From: Xanthomonas phaseoli pv. phaseoli
GTDB lineage: Bacteria; Pseudomonadota; Gammaproteobacteria; Xanthomonadales; Xanthomonadaceae
Direction of reading: 5' to 3'
Length of the DNA: 64,000 nucleotides
Assembly (NCBI GenBank): GCA_022749655.1
Contig: CP094243.1
Location: 4,960,001-5,024,000 of the forward strand
Shown here piece by piece: positions 49,896-60,200 of this stretch (position 1 is the first letter of the stretch; each line of letters starts with the position of its first letter). Below the pieces are notes generated by a model, which saw only the letters and a program-made list of their open reading frames with translations, was not told where the DNA came from and ran no database searches. Both the position numbers and the translations under genes were made by a program.

Positions 49896-50275
49896 CGCTC
49901 CACCGTACCCTCACCCCAACCCCTCTCCCGTCGGGAGAGGGGCTTCGAGCACGTGCGGCTTTACTGCGTTGATCAGTCAGATTGCCCTGGGATATGGCCG
50001 GAAAGGTCACGGCTTGCGTCACCGCGCCGGAACATGACTGGCCCTCGATGCACTTCACGCTTCGCACCGCCTAACCGGCCCTCATGCACCCACGATTCGC
50101 ATCACCTCGGCTGATGCGACTGGCGGCCAGACTGCGGCCCCCGAGGTCAATCGCGACTCACCACCCTGGCCCTCAAACCGCATCACGCTTTGGCATCAAC
50201 GATGCAACCTGGCGTTAACAACCAAGCCGCAGCGCCTGACACCAATCCCGAATAGCGAATCCCCAATCCCCGCCC
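49896..50275. other. Intergenic region between DUF559 gene and hppD
   Basis: It starts with the REP copy at 49904 and otherwise contains no recognisable gene. The short AATCCCGAATAGCGAATCCCCAATCC near 50243 resembles the heptamer repeats elsewhere. No clear hppD terminator is seen. Confidence 0.5.
49904..49952 (-). repeat. REP element at the right of the DUF559 gene
   Basis: CCGTACCCTCACCCCAA at 49904-49920 is followed by the palindrome CCCCTCTCCCG...CGGGAGAGGGG at 49920-49942 and CTTCGAGCAC. It is the inverted partner of the copy at 49500 and lies directly upstream of the DUF559 start. Confidence 0.88.
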
Positions 50276-51390
50276 TCAAAGCACCCCACGCTTCATCTGG
50301 TCGCGCTCGATGCTCTCGAACAGCGCCTGGAAATTGCCTTCGCCGAAGCCTTCATTGCCCTTGCGCTGGATGATCTCGAAGAAGATCGGGCCGATGCAAT
50401 TGGTGGTGAAGATCTGCAGCAGCTTGCGCTGCTTGGTGTCGGGGTCGGCATCGATCAGGATCTTGTTGCGGCGCAGGCGTTCGACGTCTTCGCCATGTGC
50501 GGGGATGCGCAGGTCCACCACATCGAAATACGTATCCGGCGTATCCAGGAAACTCACGCCGGCGGCGCGCATCTTTTCCACGCTGGTGTAGATGTCGTCG
50601 GTGAAGCAGGCGATGTGCTGGATGCCTTCGCCCTGATACGCGTCCAGATACTCGTTGATCTGGCTCTTGGGGTCGGACGATTCGTTGAGCGGGATGCGCA
50701 CGATGCCGTCCGGCGCGGTCATCGCCTTGGACACCAGCCCCGTCTTGGCGCCCTTGATGTCGAAATAGCGGATCTCGCGGAAGTTGAACAGGCGCTCGTA
50801 ATAGTCCGACCAGCGCTGCATGTTGCCGAAATACAGGTTGTGGGTCAGGTGGTCGATGAAGGTCAGTCCGAAGCCGGCCGGGTGCTGGTCGGCGCCTTCG
50901 ATCGGTTCGAACTCGGCGTCATAGATGCTGCCGGCCTCGCCATAACGGTCCACCAGGTACAGCATGCAATCGCCGATCCCCTTGACCACCGGCGCCGGCA
51001 CCGCGCGGGTGTCGGGCTTGTTCTGCACCGCTTCCCCGCCATTGCCCAGCACGGTCTGCAGCACGGTCTCGGCCGGGGTACGGAAACGGATGGCAAAGCC
51101 GCAGGCGCAGGGGCCGTGCGCGGCGGCGAAATCGGCGGCGAACGAATCGGGATCTTCGTTGAGCAGGAAGTTGACCCCGCCCTGGCGATAGACGGTAATG
51201 GGGCGGCTGCGGTGACGCAGCACCGCGCTGAAGCCCATCTTGCGGAAATAATCGTGCAGCTGCTCCCCTGGCCGGCCGGTGCGGCGAACTCGACGAATTC
51301 GAAGCCGTCGATGCCCATCGGATTGTCGAAGGTGGTGACCTGCATGCCCGGATCGGGGCGGGTTGCGGTGGTGTTCGGTTGTGCGCTCAT
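50276..51390 (-). CDS. hppD: 4-hydroxyphenylpyruvate dioxygenase (frameshifted at 51265-51268)
   Basis: HppD converts 4-hydroxyphenylpyruvate to homogentisate, the substrate of HmgA. From ATG 51390 (MSAQPNTTATRPDPGMQ) the first frame reads to FVEFAAPAGQG. The other frame continues EQLHDYFRKMGFSAVLRHRSR to the end. Iron ligands fit His in FIDHLTHNLYFGN, His in QHIACFTDD and Glu in IFFEIIQRKGNEGFGEGNF. G4 (C4 on the plus strand) should be G5. The joined length of 371 residues is normal. It is divergent from a MarR gene. Confidence 0.94.
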
Positions 51391-51468
51391 CTTCGTTTTC
51401 TCCACGCTTGGGGGCCGCAGGGCTATGCGGAGTAGCAGAAGACCCGCGAGAATGCGCAGGCCACCCTC

Positions 51469-51491
51469 GGTTTGTAGTTGCAAATGAAACC
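51469..51491. promoter_or_regulatory. Possible operator between hppD and marR gene
   Basis: GGTTT and AAACC arms flank 13 bases with a TTGCAA core (51469-51491), 22 bases before the MarR start and within the divergent promoter region. MarR proteins bind imperfect palindromes of about this size. The site is chosen by eye from one sequence. Confidence 0.3.
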
Positions 51492-51512
51492 AAAATCAAG
51501 ACACAGTGCAAC

Positions 51513-52004
51513 ATGAGCGATCTCGACAGCCCCCACCCGCCGCACTATCCCGTGCTGCTCAACCTCGAGCAGTTCCTGCCGTATCGCCTGAGCGTGCTGT
51601 CCAACCGTATCAGCAGCAACATTGCCAAGGTATACGGCGATCGTTACGGCATGGCGATTCCCGAGTGGCGGGTGATCACGATCCTGGCGCTATATCCGGG
51701 TTCGTCGGCCAGCGAGGTCTCCGATCGCACGGCGATGGACAAGGTCGCAGTGAGCCGCGCCGTGGCGCGCCTGCTGGAGCGCGGCTTCATCCGCCGCGAG
51801 ACCCACGGCGATGATCGCCGCCGCTCGATGCTGGCGTTGTCGCCGGCCGGGCGACAGGTCTACGAGACCGTTGCGCCGCTGGTCAACGAGATGGAACAAA
51901 ACGGCTGATGTCGGTGTTCAGCGCCGAAGAACAGCAGGTGCTGGAAAAGCTGATCGACCGGCTGGCCAAGGACGGTCTTCCGCGCATGGCCAGCAAGGAC
52001 TGAG
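51513..52004 (+). CDS. MarR family transcriptional regulator (frameshifted near 51898-51901)
   Basis: The winged-helix protein starts MSDLDSPHPPHYPVLLNLEQF. It has LPYRLSVLSNRISSNIAKVY, IPEWRVITILALYPGSSASEVSDRTAMDKVAVSRAVARLLERGFI in parts (recognition helix around DKVAVSRAVARL) and the wing HGDDRRRSMLAL. After NEMEQ the frame breaks; the next frame carries LMSVFSAEEQQVLEKLIDRLAKDG, the expected C-terminal dimerisation helix. One more A in the A4 run (or two fewer) restores about 163 residues. Divergent position suggests control of hppD. Confidence 0.88.
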
Positions 52005-52380
52005 CAGCGCCACGCTGGGAGCGAATGCGTGGTGCCTTGGCGCTGCGCAGGATCTGCTCCAGTTGCCATGGATGCTGGTGCACCGCGCCGGCGCAGCACT
52101 GGCATCGATGCCGTGCCGCGGCGCTGTCGTGGCGGGATTTCGATCGGTAGTAAGCGCGCGATCGGCAGCGGCGCTTGGGTGGCTCGCACAGCGCGCATCG
52201 CCGCAGAGCCTCACATGCCGGTGTGCGCCACCTTCGACAGCAAGACATCATCACGGTGCGCCAGGCTGCGCGCATCGAAGCAACCGGCCGCGTTCGCGCA
52301 AGGGCAATCGCCATCGACACGATGCAAAACAAAAACCCCCGCAGCAGTGCGGGGTTCTTGTTTGACGCGTCCGCGCAGAA
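52005..52380. other. Intergenic region between converging marR and thioredoxin-like genes
   Basis: No recognisable gene. A strong terminator for the minus-strand gene lies at the right end (52330-52356). Confidence 0.5.
52330..52356 (-). terminator. Terminator of the thioredoxin-like lipoprotein gene
   Basis: On the minus strand CCCCGCA-CTGC-TGCGGGG is followed by GTTTTTGTTTTGC, 27 bp past the stop codon. Confidence 0.88.
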
Positions 52381-52971
52381 TCAGGCCTGCGGTGGCGCCC
52401 ACTGCTTGAGGAAGTCGAACAGCTTCTTGCGGTCGAAGCCCTCGCCCTTGCGCAACTCCGGGCCGGACTGCGTGGTCAGCAGCTTGCCGTCGCTGTCCAG
52501 CACCAGCAGCGACGGGGCATCGTTGAGCTGGGCGAACGCCGACAGGAAGGCGGCGTTCTCGTTGGCTGCATCGCGATTGACCTTGACCACCACGAAGTGC
52601 GCGTCGCGGAAGCTGCGCAGCTCCGCATCGCCGCCCATCAACTCGTCCAGCGCCTTGCAGGGCTCGCAGGCGGCATTGCCGACATTGAGCACGATGCGCT
52701 TGCCGCCGCGCTTGGCCTCGACCTTGGCCGTCTCCAGATCGGCCGCCGGATCGCGCGAGGGGTCGTATTGCGCATTGAGCGCAGCGGCCGCGGCGATGTC
52801 GGCCGCGGTCGGCGTGTTGCCCGAGGACACCGGCTGGCTGGGATCGGCGCTGGGCGGCTTCTGCATCGAGGTATCCAACGGCTTTGGCGCCTCCTGCGGG
52901 CTGCTGGTCTGCCCGCAGGCGCTCAACAGACCGCTCAGCAGCAGGCCACAGACAAGGGGTTTGATCGGCAT
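52381..52971 (-). CDS. Thioredoxin-fold lipoprotein
   Basis: A 196-residue protein from ATG 52971 (MPIKPLVCGLLLSGLLSACGQ). The lipobox is LLSAC near residue 19. A linker of about 60 residues leads to a thioredoxin-like domain (about 90-196) with a CxxC in GNAACEPCKALDEL and the cis-proline region APSLLVLDSDGK. It resembles periplasmic thiol-disulfide or cytochrome-maturation accessory proteins of the TlpA kind; the target is unknown. It starts only 12 bp after the peptide transporter gene ends, so the two are likely one transcript. Confidence 0.85.
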   Translation of the reverse strand: MPIKPLVCGLLLSGLLSACGQTSSPQEAPKPLDTSMQKPPSADPSQPVSSGNTPTAADIAAAAALNAQYDPSRDPAADLETAKVEAKRGGKRIVLNVGNAACEPCKALDELMGGDAELRSFRDAHFVVVKVNRDAANENAAFLSAFAQLNDAPSLLVLDSDGKLLTTQSGPELRKGEGFDRKKLFDFLKQWAPPQA

Positions 52972-52982
52972 CGCTGTTCTCC

Positions 52983-54502
52983 TCACTTCACACCATGCAT
53001 CAATTTATTGATCAGCGGCGCGATCAGGAACAGCAACGCGCCGGCGCCCACCAGCGCCCAGAACCCGAACGTATACCCACCCAGCGCCGAGGACACGCTC
53101 ATGCCTTCGTTTCCGCTGACATGGCCGGCGAAAATGCCCGACAGGTTGTTGCCGATGCCGGTGGACAAGAACCAGCCACCCATGCCGAAACCGACCAGGC
53201 GTACCGGGGCCAGCTTGGTCACCATCGACAGACCGATCGGCGACAGGCACAGCTCGCCGACCGACTGGATGACGTAGACCATGAACAAGGTCCAGAACGG
53301 GATCTTGCCGGCGTCGTTGACCAGGCTGGACAGCGCAAACATCAGCAGCAGGAAGGCCAGGCCGTTGAACAGCAGGCCCAGGCCGAACTTGCGTGGAATC
53401 GACGGATTGAAGCGGCCGGACTTGACCCAGATCCATGCAATGACCGGTGCCAGCGCAATGATGGCGATGGAGTTCACCGACTGGAACCACGCGGTGGGGA
53501 AGGTCCAGCTGCCGAAATTGCGGTTGACGATGTTGTCGGCCAGGAACGTGAACGAGCTGCCGGCCTGTTCGAAGAACATCCAGAACAGCACGTTGAAGGC
53601 GAAGATGATCAGCATCGCGATCACCTTGTCGCGCTGTACCTTGCCTTCGCGGATGCCCTCCACCAGCAGCATCACCGACAGGCCGATGAACAGCACGGTC
53701 AGCACGATCTGCAACACATCCGCGCCGACCGCGAGCAGGAAGTACACGCCCGGAATCGCCAGCAGGCAGCCCACCAGCACCATCAGCACGCGGCCCATGC
53801 CCTGCGCGTTCGGCGCCGGCGCGCCGATGCCCTTGAGCTGGACGCGGCCGAACCAGAACCACACCAGGCTGATCAGCATGCCCACCCCGGAGGCCATGAA
53901 CACCATCTTGTAGGACGGCATGGCTTGGGTGCCGAACACCTTTTCGGCCAGCAACTGGGTCAACACCGGCGAGATCATCGCGCCCAGGTTGATGCCCATG
54001 TAGAAGATGGTGAAGCCGCTGTCGCGGCGCGGATCGGCCACCGAATACAGCTTGCCGACCATGGTGGAAATGTTCGGTTTGAACAAGCCGTTGCCAACCA
54101 CCACGGTGGCCAGGCCGATCTCGAACATGGTGTGGTCGGGAATGGCGATCAGGAACAGACCGGTCGCCATGACGGCCGCCCCGACCAGGATCGAGCGCTG
54201 GTAACCGAGCACGCGGTCGGCCACGTAGCCGCCGAAGATCGCCGCCGCATACACCAGCGCCAGGTAGGCGCCATAGGTCCGCCCCGCCGGCGCCTGGCCG
54301 GTGGCATCGCCATTGAAGAACTGCGCCACGATGTACAACACCAGCGCCCAGCGAATGCCGTAGAACGCGAAGCGCTCCCAGAATTCGGTCATGAACAGCA
54401 GCCACAACGGCCGGGGGTGGCCGAGCAACGTGGGGAACTCGGGGGCGCCGGCGGCTGCGGCGGGTTGGAGGCGGATGTCGGCGCGGTCGCGTCAACGCTC
54501 AT
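52983..54502 (-). CDS. POT/PTR family proton-coupled oligopeptide transporter (frameshifted near 54426-54430)
   Basis: A 14-helix POT transporter. Family signatures are FMTEFWERFAFYGIRWALVLY (the ExxER motif), GAYLALVYAAAIFGGYVADR and FTIFYMGINLGAMISP. These proteins import di- and tripeptides with protons. The best start is the ATG at 54502 (MSVDATAPTSASNPPQPP, after AAGGGA), which joins the transporter part only if one base, probably T in CGTTGCTC, is restored. The intact frame alone could start with a TTG at 54428 (MLGHPRPLWLLFMTEF). Joined length is about 506 residues. Confidence 0.9.
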
Positions 54503-54761
54503 AGAGGTCCCTTGCGTATTCAGTGATGGCTGGGTGCACCGAGGCGAGCGGGCGACGCGCGAGGATCACTTAGACGTCATGTACGCGTCAAATTCGCCGG
54601 AGTCAGCGGCCTGATGACCGTGGGTGGCGTAAGCGGGATTTGGCGGGTGCGATGGGTCTGCCGTCAGCGGGGCGGAGACCTTTTCCAGGCCCCAGGATGG
54701 TACGGGGCGTCTGCGTCGGCAGTGCCCACCGCCCTTACCTCCTGCGTCGCCGCACCTTCCC

Positions 54762-55670
54762 CCTTGTCCCACCGGGAGAAGGTGGCGGCCATGCCCGCAT
54801 TCCCTTCTCCCACCGGGAGAAGGTGCCCGGAGGGCGGATGAGGGTGCGGTACCACTGGCCACTGGGTAGCGCAGATTGTGGGACCAGCCTCGGCGCTGGC
54901 TGATCCAAGAGGATGAAACCCGTACCCTCTCCCCAACCCCTCTCCCAAAAGGAGAGGGGCTTTGAGAATATGCCCGCCTTCCCTTTTCCCGCCGGGAGAA
55001 GGTGCCCGAAGGGCGGATGAGGGTGCGGTGTCACTGGGTAGCGCAGATCGCGGGACCAGCCTCGGCGCTGGCTGATCCAAGAGGATGAAGCCCGTACCCT
55101 CACCCTAACCCCTCTCCCGAAAGGAGAGGGGCTTTGAGAGCATGGCGGCCGTGCCCGCATTCCCTTTTCCCGCCGGGAGAAGGTGCCCAAAGGGCGGATG
55201 AGGGTGCGGTATCAGTGGCTGGTGCCGATCGCGGGACCAGCCCCGGCGCTGACTGATCCAAGAGGACGAAACCCGTACCCTCACCCCAACCCCTCTCCCG
55301 AAAGGAGAAGGGCTTTGAGAACCTGGCGGCCATGCTCGCCATCCCTTCTCCCACCGGGAGAAGGTGCCCGGAGGGCGGATGAGGGTGCGGTACCACTGGG
55401 TAGCGCAGATTGCGGGACCAGCCTCGGCGCTGGCTGATCCAAGAGGATGGAACCCGCACCCTCACCCCAACCCCTCTCCCGAAAGGAGAGGGGCTTTGAG
55501 AACCTGGCGACCATGCCCGCATTCCCTTCTCCCACCGGGAGAAGGTGCCCGAAGGGCGGATGAGGGTGCGGTATCAGTGGCTGGTGCCGATTGCGGGACC
55601 AGCCTCGGCGCTGGCTGATCCGAGAGGATGAAGCCCGTACTCTCACCCCAACCCCTGCTCCGCGCCCCGG
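54762..55670. repeat. Five tandem 181-bp composite REP units
   Basis: Units start with CCCTTYTCCCRCCGGGAGAA near 54802, 54981, 55162, 55343 and 55524 (spacing 179, 181, 181, 181 bp). Each has this first palindrome with the tail GGTGCCCGRAGGGCGGATGA, a spacer with GCGGGACCAGCCTCGGCGCT, and then a second palindrome in the opposite sense (ACCCTCACCCCAA, CCCCTCTCC...GGAGAGGGG) ending GCTTTGAGAA. The second palindrome is the same element as at 12.2, 26.6 and 49.5 kb. Copies differ by only a few bases, so amplification is recent. Confidence 0.93.
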
Positions 55671-55675
55671 CACGC

Positions 55676-55721
55676 GCTGGCGGCGCGGGCGCGCCAATCC
55701 ACGCGCGCCCGCGCCGCCAGC
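55676..55721. repeat. Perfect 19-bp inverted repeat nested inside a REP copy
   Basis: GCTGGCGGCGCGGGCGCGC at 55676-55694 and its exact complement at 55703-55721 flank an 8-nt loop. The surrounding sequence reads CCCCTG at the left and CCGCCGGGAGAGGGG at the right, i.e. a REP palindrome split by about 80 bp that contain this hairpin. Confidence 0.9.
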
Positions 55722-55880
55722 AATGCCTGATCGCCCCGCCGGGAGAGGGGCTCCAGCGCGCTCCACCCTACCGCTGCGCAGCGTTCGCCTCGCCGAGCCG
55801 CGTGCCCTGCTCAGCTGCTCGCGCTGCTCGGTTCGACCCCTCATCAGACGTGTTCGCTCCCGCTCGGCTGGGCGCCCTGC

Positions 55881-56777
55881 TCAATCGTTCCGAGCGTCCG
55901 CACCGCCTTGCGTTGGGCGGCTATCCACGCCCACCGAGGTGCGCACGTCGAACAGTTCCGGGAAAAACGTCAGTGCCAGCGCCTGCTGCAAGAATCCCAC
56001 GCCGCTGGAGCCGCCGGTGCCGCGCTTGAAGCCGATCACCCGCATCACCGTGCGCATGTGGCGGAAGCGCCATAGCTGGAACTGGGTTTCCACATCCACC
56101 AGGTCCTCGCACAGCGCGTACTCGCGCCAGTAGCGGTCGGTGTTTTCGTAGATGCGCTCGAAGACCGGCCGCAGGCTGTCGTCGGCCACATGTGCGGCGG
56201 TCCAGTCGCGGGCCTGGTAGTGCTGCGGAATCGCGTGACCGAAGCGCGCCAGATAGCGCAGAAACTCCTCGTACAGGCTGGGTGCTTCCAGCGCCTCGCG
56301 CAGCCGCGCCTGACCGTGCGGGTCGTAGGCGAACACCTGCAGCATCTGCGGATTCTTGTTGCCAAGCAGGAACTCGATGTAGCGGTATTGCAGCGACTGG
56401 AAGCCCGAGGAGGGGCCCAGCACATCGCGAAACCCCATGTATTCGCTCGGGGTGAGCGTTTCCAGCACCGACCACTGCTCGGTCAATTGCCGCAGTACCT
56501 GTTTGCTGCGCGCCAGCACCTTGCGGCATTGCCAGACTTCGTCGCGCTGCAGATGCACGATGGCCGCGCGCAACTCGTGCGCCAGCAGCTTCAGCCACAG
56601 CTCGGAGGTCTGGTGCTGGATGATGAAGAGCATTTCATCGTGATGCGCCGGCTCGGACAGCGGCTGCTGCGCAGACAGCAATTGGTCCAGCCGCAGATAG
56701 CCGCCGTAGGTCAGCCGCCCCTCCAGGTCGGTGTGGATGCCAGGTTCCAGGTCACGCAGGTTCTTGTCGACGGGCAT
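55881..56777 (-). CDS. kynA: Tryptophan 2,3-dioxygenase
   Basis: A haem enzyme of 298 residues that converts tryptophan to N-formylkynurenine. The sequence is that of the X. campestris enzyme type: [39 protein letters not shown] with catalytic His55, [18 protein letters not shown], and the haem-ligand His in [25 protein letters not shown] (around residue 240, seen as [16 protein letters not shown]). The start at 56777 gives the family length. It is followed by the REP-array region and has no linked kynurenine genes in view. Confidence 0.97.
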   Translation of the reverse strand: MPVDKNLRDLEPGIHTDLEGRLTYGGYLRLDQLLSAQQPLSEPAHHDEMLFIIQHQTSELWLKLLAHELRAAIVHLQRDEVWQCRKVLARSKQVLRQLTEQWSVLETLTPSEYMGFRDVLGPSSGFQSLQYRYIEFLLGNKNPQMLQVFAYDPHGQARLREALEAPSLYEEFLRYLARFGHAIPQHYQARDWTAAHVADDSLRPVFERIYENTDRYWREYALCEDLVDVETQFQLWRFRHMRTVMRVIGFKRGTGGSSGVGFLQQALALTFFPELFDVRTSVGVDSRPTQGGADARND

Positions 56778-57246
56778 GGCATCGCGCTGAAGATCGGGCC
56801 ACGCAGGGTAGCGCAGCGGCGGGGATTCGGGATTCGGGATTCGGGATTCGGGATTCGGGATTGGCGGATGGCGGATGGCGGATGGCGGATTGCAGATTGC
56901 AGATGACGAAGCGTATTCGCCCACGGCCATCGGCGGCCTTGGCTGGCTGCATGCAGCCCTGGCGGGATTCGTTTGAGGGGATCTGGGCCAGCGAGATACC
57001 TGCGCAGGTGCCTCGTAGAAAATCCGTATGCACGATTGGCACGCGCAGGCCTCAGCGTCGAGCCCGCTTCGTTCACCTCTGAACCACTCAGCAGGCGCGC
57101 GGTGGGGTCTCAGCCACTGCGCCGCTGTCACCGTATCGTCAACCTAGGTCTGCAAATTCATGCAGAATCGAACGGCGCTGCCGGCCAGGGACGTGGCCGG
57201 ACCAGGGGAGCGTTTCACGTCTCAAGGATCAGGGGACTCTCATCTC
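56778..57246. other. Intergenic region with heptamer arrays
   Basis: Between divergent kynA and the nuclease gene. It carries the 7-bp repeat block at 56822-56904 and otherwise nothing I can recognise. Promoters for both genes must lie here. Confidence 0.55.
56822..56904. repeat. Consecutive heptamer arrays (GGGATTC x5, GGCGGAT x4, TGCAGAT x2)
   Basis: Five GGGATTC units (56822-56856) and one GGGATTG-like unit lead, without loss of the 7-bp rhythm, into four GGCGGAT units (56863-56890) and two TGCAGAT units (56891-56904). Confidence 0.93.
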
Positions 57247-60200
57247 ATGCATGTGTTGCAGCGTCGTGCAGCCGTATTCTTGTGTGCGCTGGCCGTGGCC
57301 GGTCACGCCGATGCCCAGGTCGTCATCAGCCAGGTCTACGGCGGTGGCGGCAATAGCGGCGCCACTCTCCGCAGCGATTTCATCGAGCTGCACAACATCG
57401 GCAGTGCCCCGGTCAGCCTGGATGGCTGGTCGGTGCAGTACGCCTCCGCCGCCGGCAGCAGCTGGCAGGTCACCCCGCTGGCGGGCACTGTCGCGGCCGG
57501 CGGCTATTACCTGATCAAGCAGGCCGACGGCAGCGGCGGCAGCGTGGCGCTGCCCACGCCCGACGCCACCGGCACGCTGGCCATGAGCGGCACCGCCGGC
57601 AAGGTGGCGCTGAGCACCACGGCGGGCGCGCTGAGCGGTACCTGCCCTACCGGCAATGCCGACCTGGTCGGCTATGGCAGCACGGCCAGCTGCGCCGAAG
57701 GCAACGCACCCACACCGGCCCCCAGCAACACGCTGGCGGTCCTGCGCGGCAACGACGGTTGCACCGACACCGACAACAACGCAGCCGATTTCGCCACCGG
57801 CGCGCCGGCCCCGCGCAATGCCGCCAGCCCCGCGCGTCTGTGCAGCGGCGGCGGCCAGCCGGTCGCCACGCTGGCCGATGTCAGCCAGGCCGAAGGCAAT
57901 AGCGGCACCCGCAGCTTGGTGTTCACGCTAAGCCTGAGCCAGCCGGCCGGTGCGGCTGGGGTGAGCTTCACCGCCGCCACCGTCGATGGCACCGCCACCG
58001 CCGGCAGCGACTACGTCGCCCTGCCCGCCACCAGCCTGCGCATCGCCGCCGGCGAACGCAGCGCCACCATTGCCGTCGATGTGCTGGGCGACGCCGCGCC
58101 GGAGCCGGATGAGAGCTTCCGCTTGCAGATCAGCGGCCTCACCGGCGCGCTGCCGGCAACGCTGAGTGCCACCGGCATCATCGTCAACGACGACTTCAGC
58201 CTGCTGCCGATCCACGCCATCCAGGGCAAGGGTGCGCGTTCGCCACTGGAGGGCCAGGTGGTGGCCACCTCGGGCATCGTGACGGCACGCCGCAGCGCCG
58301 GGTTCTTCCTGCAGGCGCCCGATAGCGAAGCCGACGCCGACCCGGCCACCTCCGAAGGCGTGTACGTCTATACCGGCAGCGCACCGCCGGACGCGGCCGC
58401 CATCGGCAACCGCGTGCGCGTGCAAGGCACCGTGATCGAATACGTACCCACCGCCGACCCGACTCAGCCACCGCTGACCGAGATCGGCGGCAGCGTCACC
58501 GTGCTGGCCGATTCCACCGGCAACCCGTTGCCGATGCCGGTGGCGTTGAGCGCGAACTTCCCCAACCCCAACGGTGCTTTTGATCAGCTCGAAGCGCTGG
58601 AAGGCATGCGCGTGGCCGCCGCCAGCCTCACCGTCAATACCCCCACCGGCGGCAGCGTCAACGAGACCAATGCCACGGCGAGCAGCAATGGCGTGTTCCA
58701 TGCGGTGATCACCGGCGTGCCGCGTGCCTTCCGCGAACCGGGCGTGCAATTGCCCGACCCGCTGCCGGCCGGCTCGCCTGCCGGGGTGCCGCGCTGGAAT
58801 ACCAACCCGGAAGTGATCGCGGTCGGCAGTGCCGGCGTCGGCGCCGAGCGCCTGGATCTGGCCTCCGGCTGCCAGGTGTTCGATGTGGTCGGCCCGCTGG
58901 ACTACAGCTTCCGCCGCTACACGCTGTACCCCGAACGTACCCCGCAGGTGGTCTGCAACGGTGCAGACCAACCACGCCCCGCACCGCTGCCGCAGGCCGA
59001 CGACGTGGCCGTGGCGACCTACAACATGGAGCGCTTCTTCGACGACCAGAACGACCCGGCCATCGGCGAACCGGTACTCACGCCGGCCGCGTTCCAGGCC
59101 CGCCTCAACAAGGCCTCGCTGGCGATCCGCAACTACCTGCATACGCCCGACGTGCTGGGCACGGTGGAAATGGAAAACCTCAGCGTGCTGCAGACCCTGG
59201 CTGCGCGCGTCAATGCCGACGCGGTGGCCGCCGGCCAGCAGGATCCCAAGTACGTGGCGTATCTGCAGGAAGGCAATGACGTTGGCGGTATCGATGTCGG
59301 CTTCCTGGTCAAGACCGCCGAGGTTGCCGGTGGCATGCCGCGGGTGGAAGTGCTTTCCATCGCCCAGGAAGGCAAGACCACCACCTGGACCGAGCCGGCC
59401 CGGTGGCGTCAGCCTGCTCAACGACCGCCCGCCGCTGGTGCTCACTGCCAACGTGCACCAGGCGGACGGCCGCGTGCTGCCGCTGACCGCCATCGTGGTG
59501 CATCAGCGCTCGCTCAACGGCGCCGAAACCGACGATGCGGCCGGCATGCGCATCCGCGCCAAGCGCCAGGCGCAGGCCGAGTACCTGGCGCGCCTGCTGC
59601 AGACGCGTCAGCAATTGAACCCTGACGAAAAAGTGCTGGTCATGGGCGACTTCAACGCCTTCGAATTCAACGACGGCTATGTGGATGCCATGGGTACCGT
59701 CACCGGCAAACCGGCGCCGGATGCGCAGACCGTGGTGAGCGGCGATGGCGCCGATCTGGTCGACCCGGACTACACCGACCTGACCTGGTTCAACACGCCC
59801 GACCAGAGCTATTCGTACGCCTTCGACGGCAACGTGCAATCGCTGGACCACATCCTGGCCAGCGATGCGCTGATGCGCACGCCGCAGATCGCCTCGTTGT
59901 TGGTAGGCCATGCGCGCATCAATGCCGACTTCCCCGGCACCGCGCGCAACGATGCCAATACGCCCACGCGCCTGTCCGACCACGATCCCACCGTGGTGTT
60001 GTTACGCATGAGCAAGCAGGTCAACGCGGACCTGGGCGTGGCGGTGAGTGCTGCGCGTCCCGAGGTCACCGAAGGCGAGCGCATCGAGTACACGGTGGAC
60101 GTGGACAATCGCGGGCCGGAGAGCGCCGCGTTTGCCGCGGTGGCGTTGGCATTCGATGCCACGGTCAGCCCGCGCGTCAGCGCTGCACCCGGTTGGGCGT

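Larger units (their letters stand above)
54503..55880. other. Long gene-free region holding the REP array
   Basis: The 1.4 kb between the transporter and kynA hold no recognisable gene. Almost all is explained by the 181-bp tandem array (54762-55670) and a nested inverted repeat (55676-55721). The last 130 bp show no motif. Confidence 0.7.

Noticed and set aside
52995..54614. A 539-residue plus-strand open frame rich in H, Q and D opposite the peptide transporter
   Set aside because: Antisense of a membrane protein gene; composition explained by codon complement.
54762..55670. CRISPR array
   Set aside because: 181-bp units are almost identical throughout with no unique 30-40-bp spacers.
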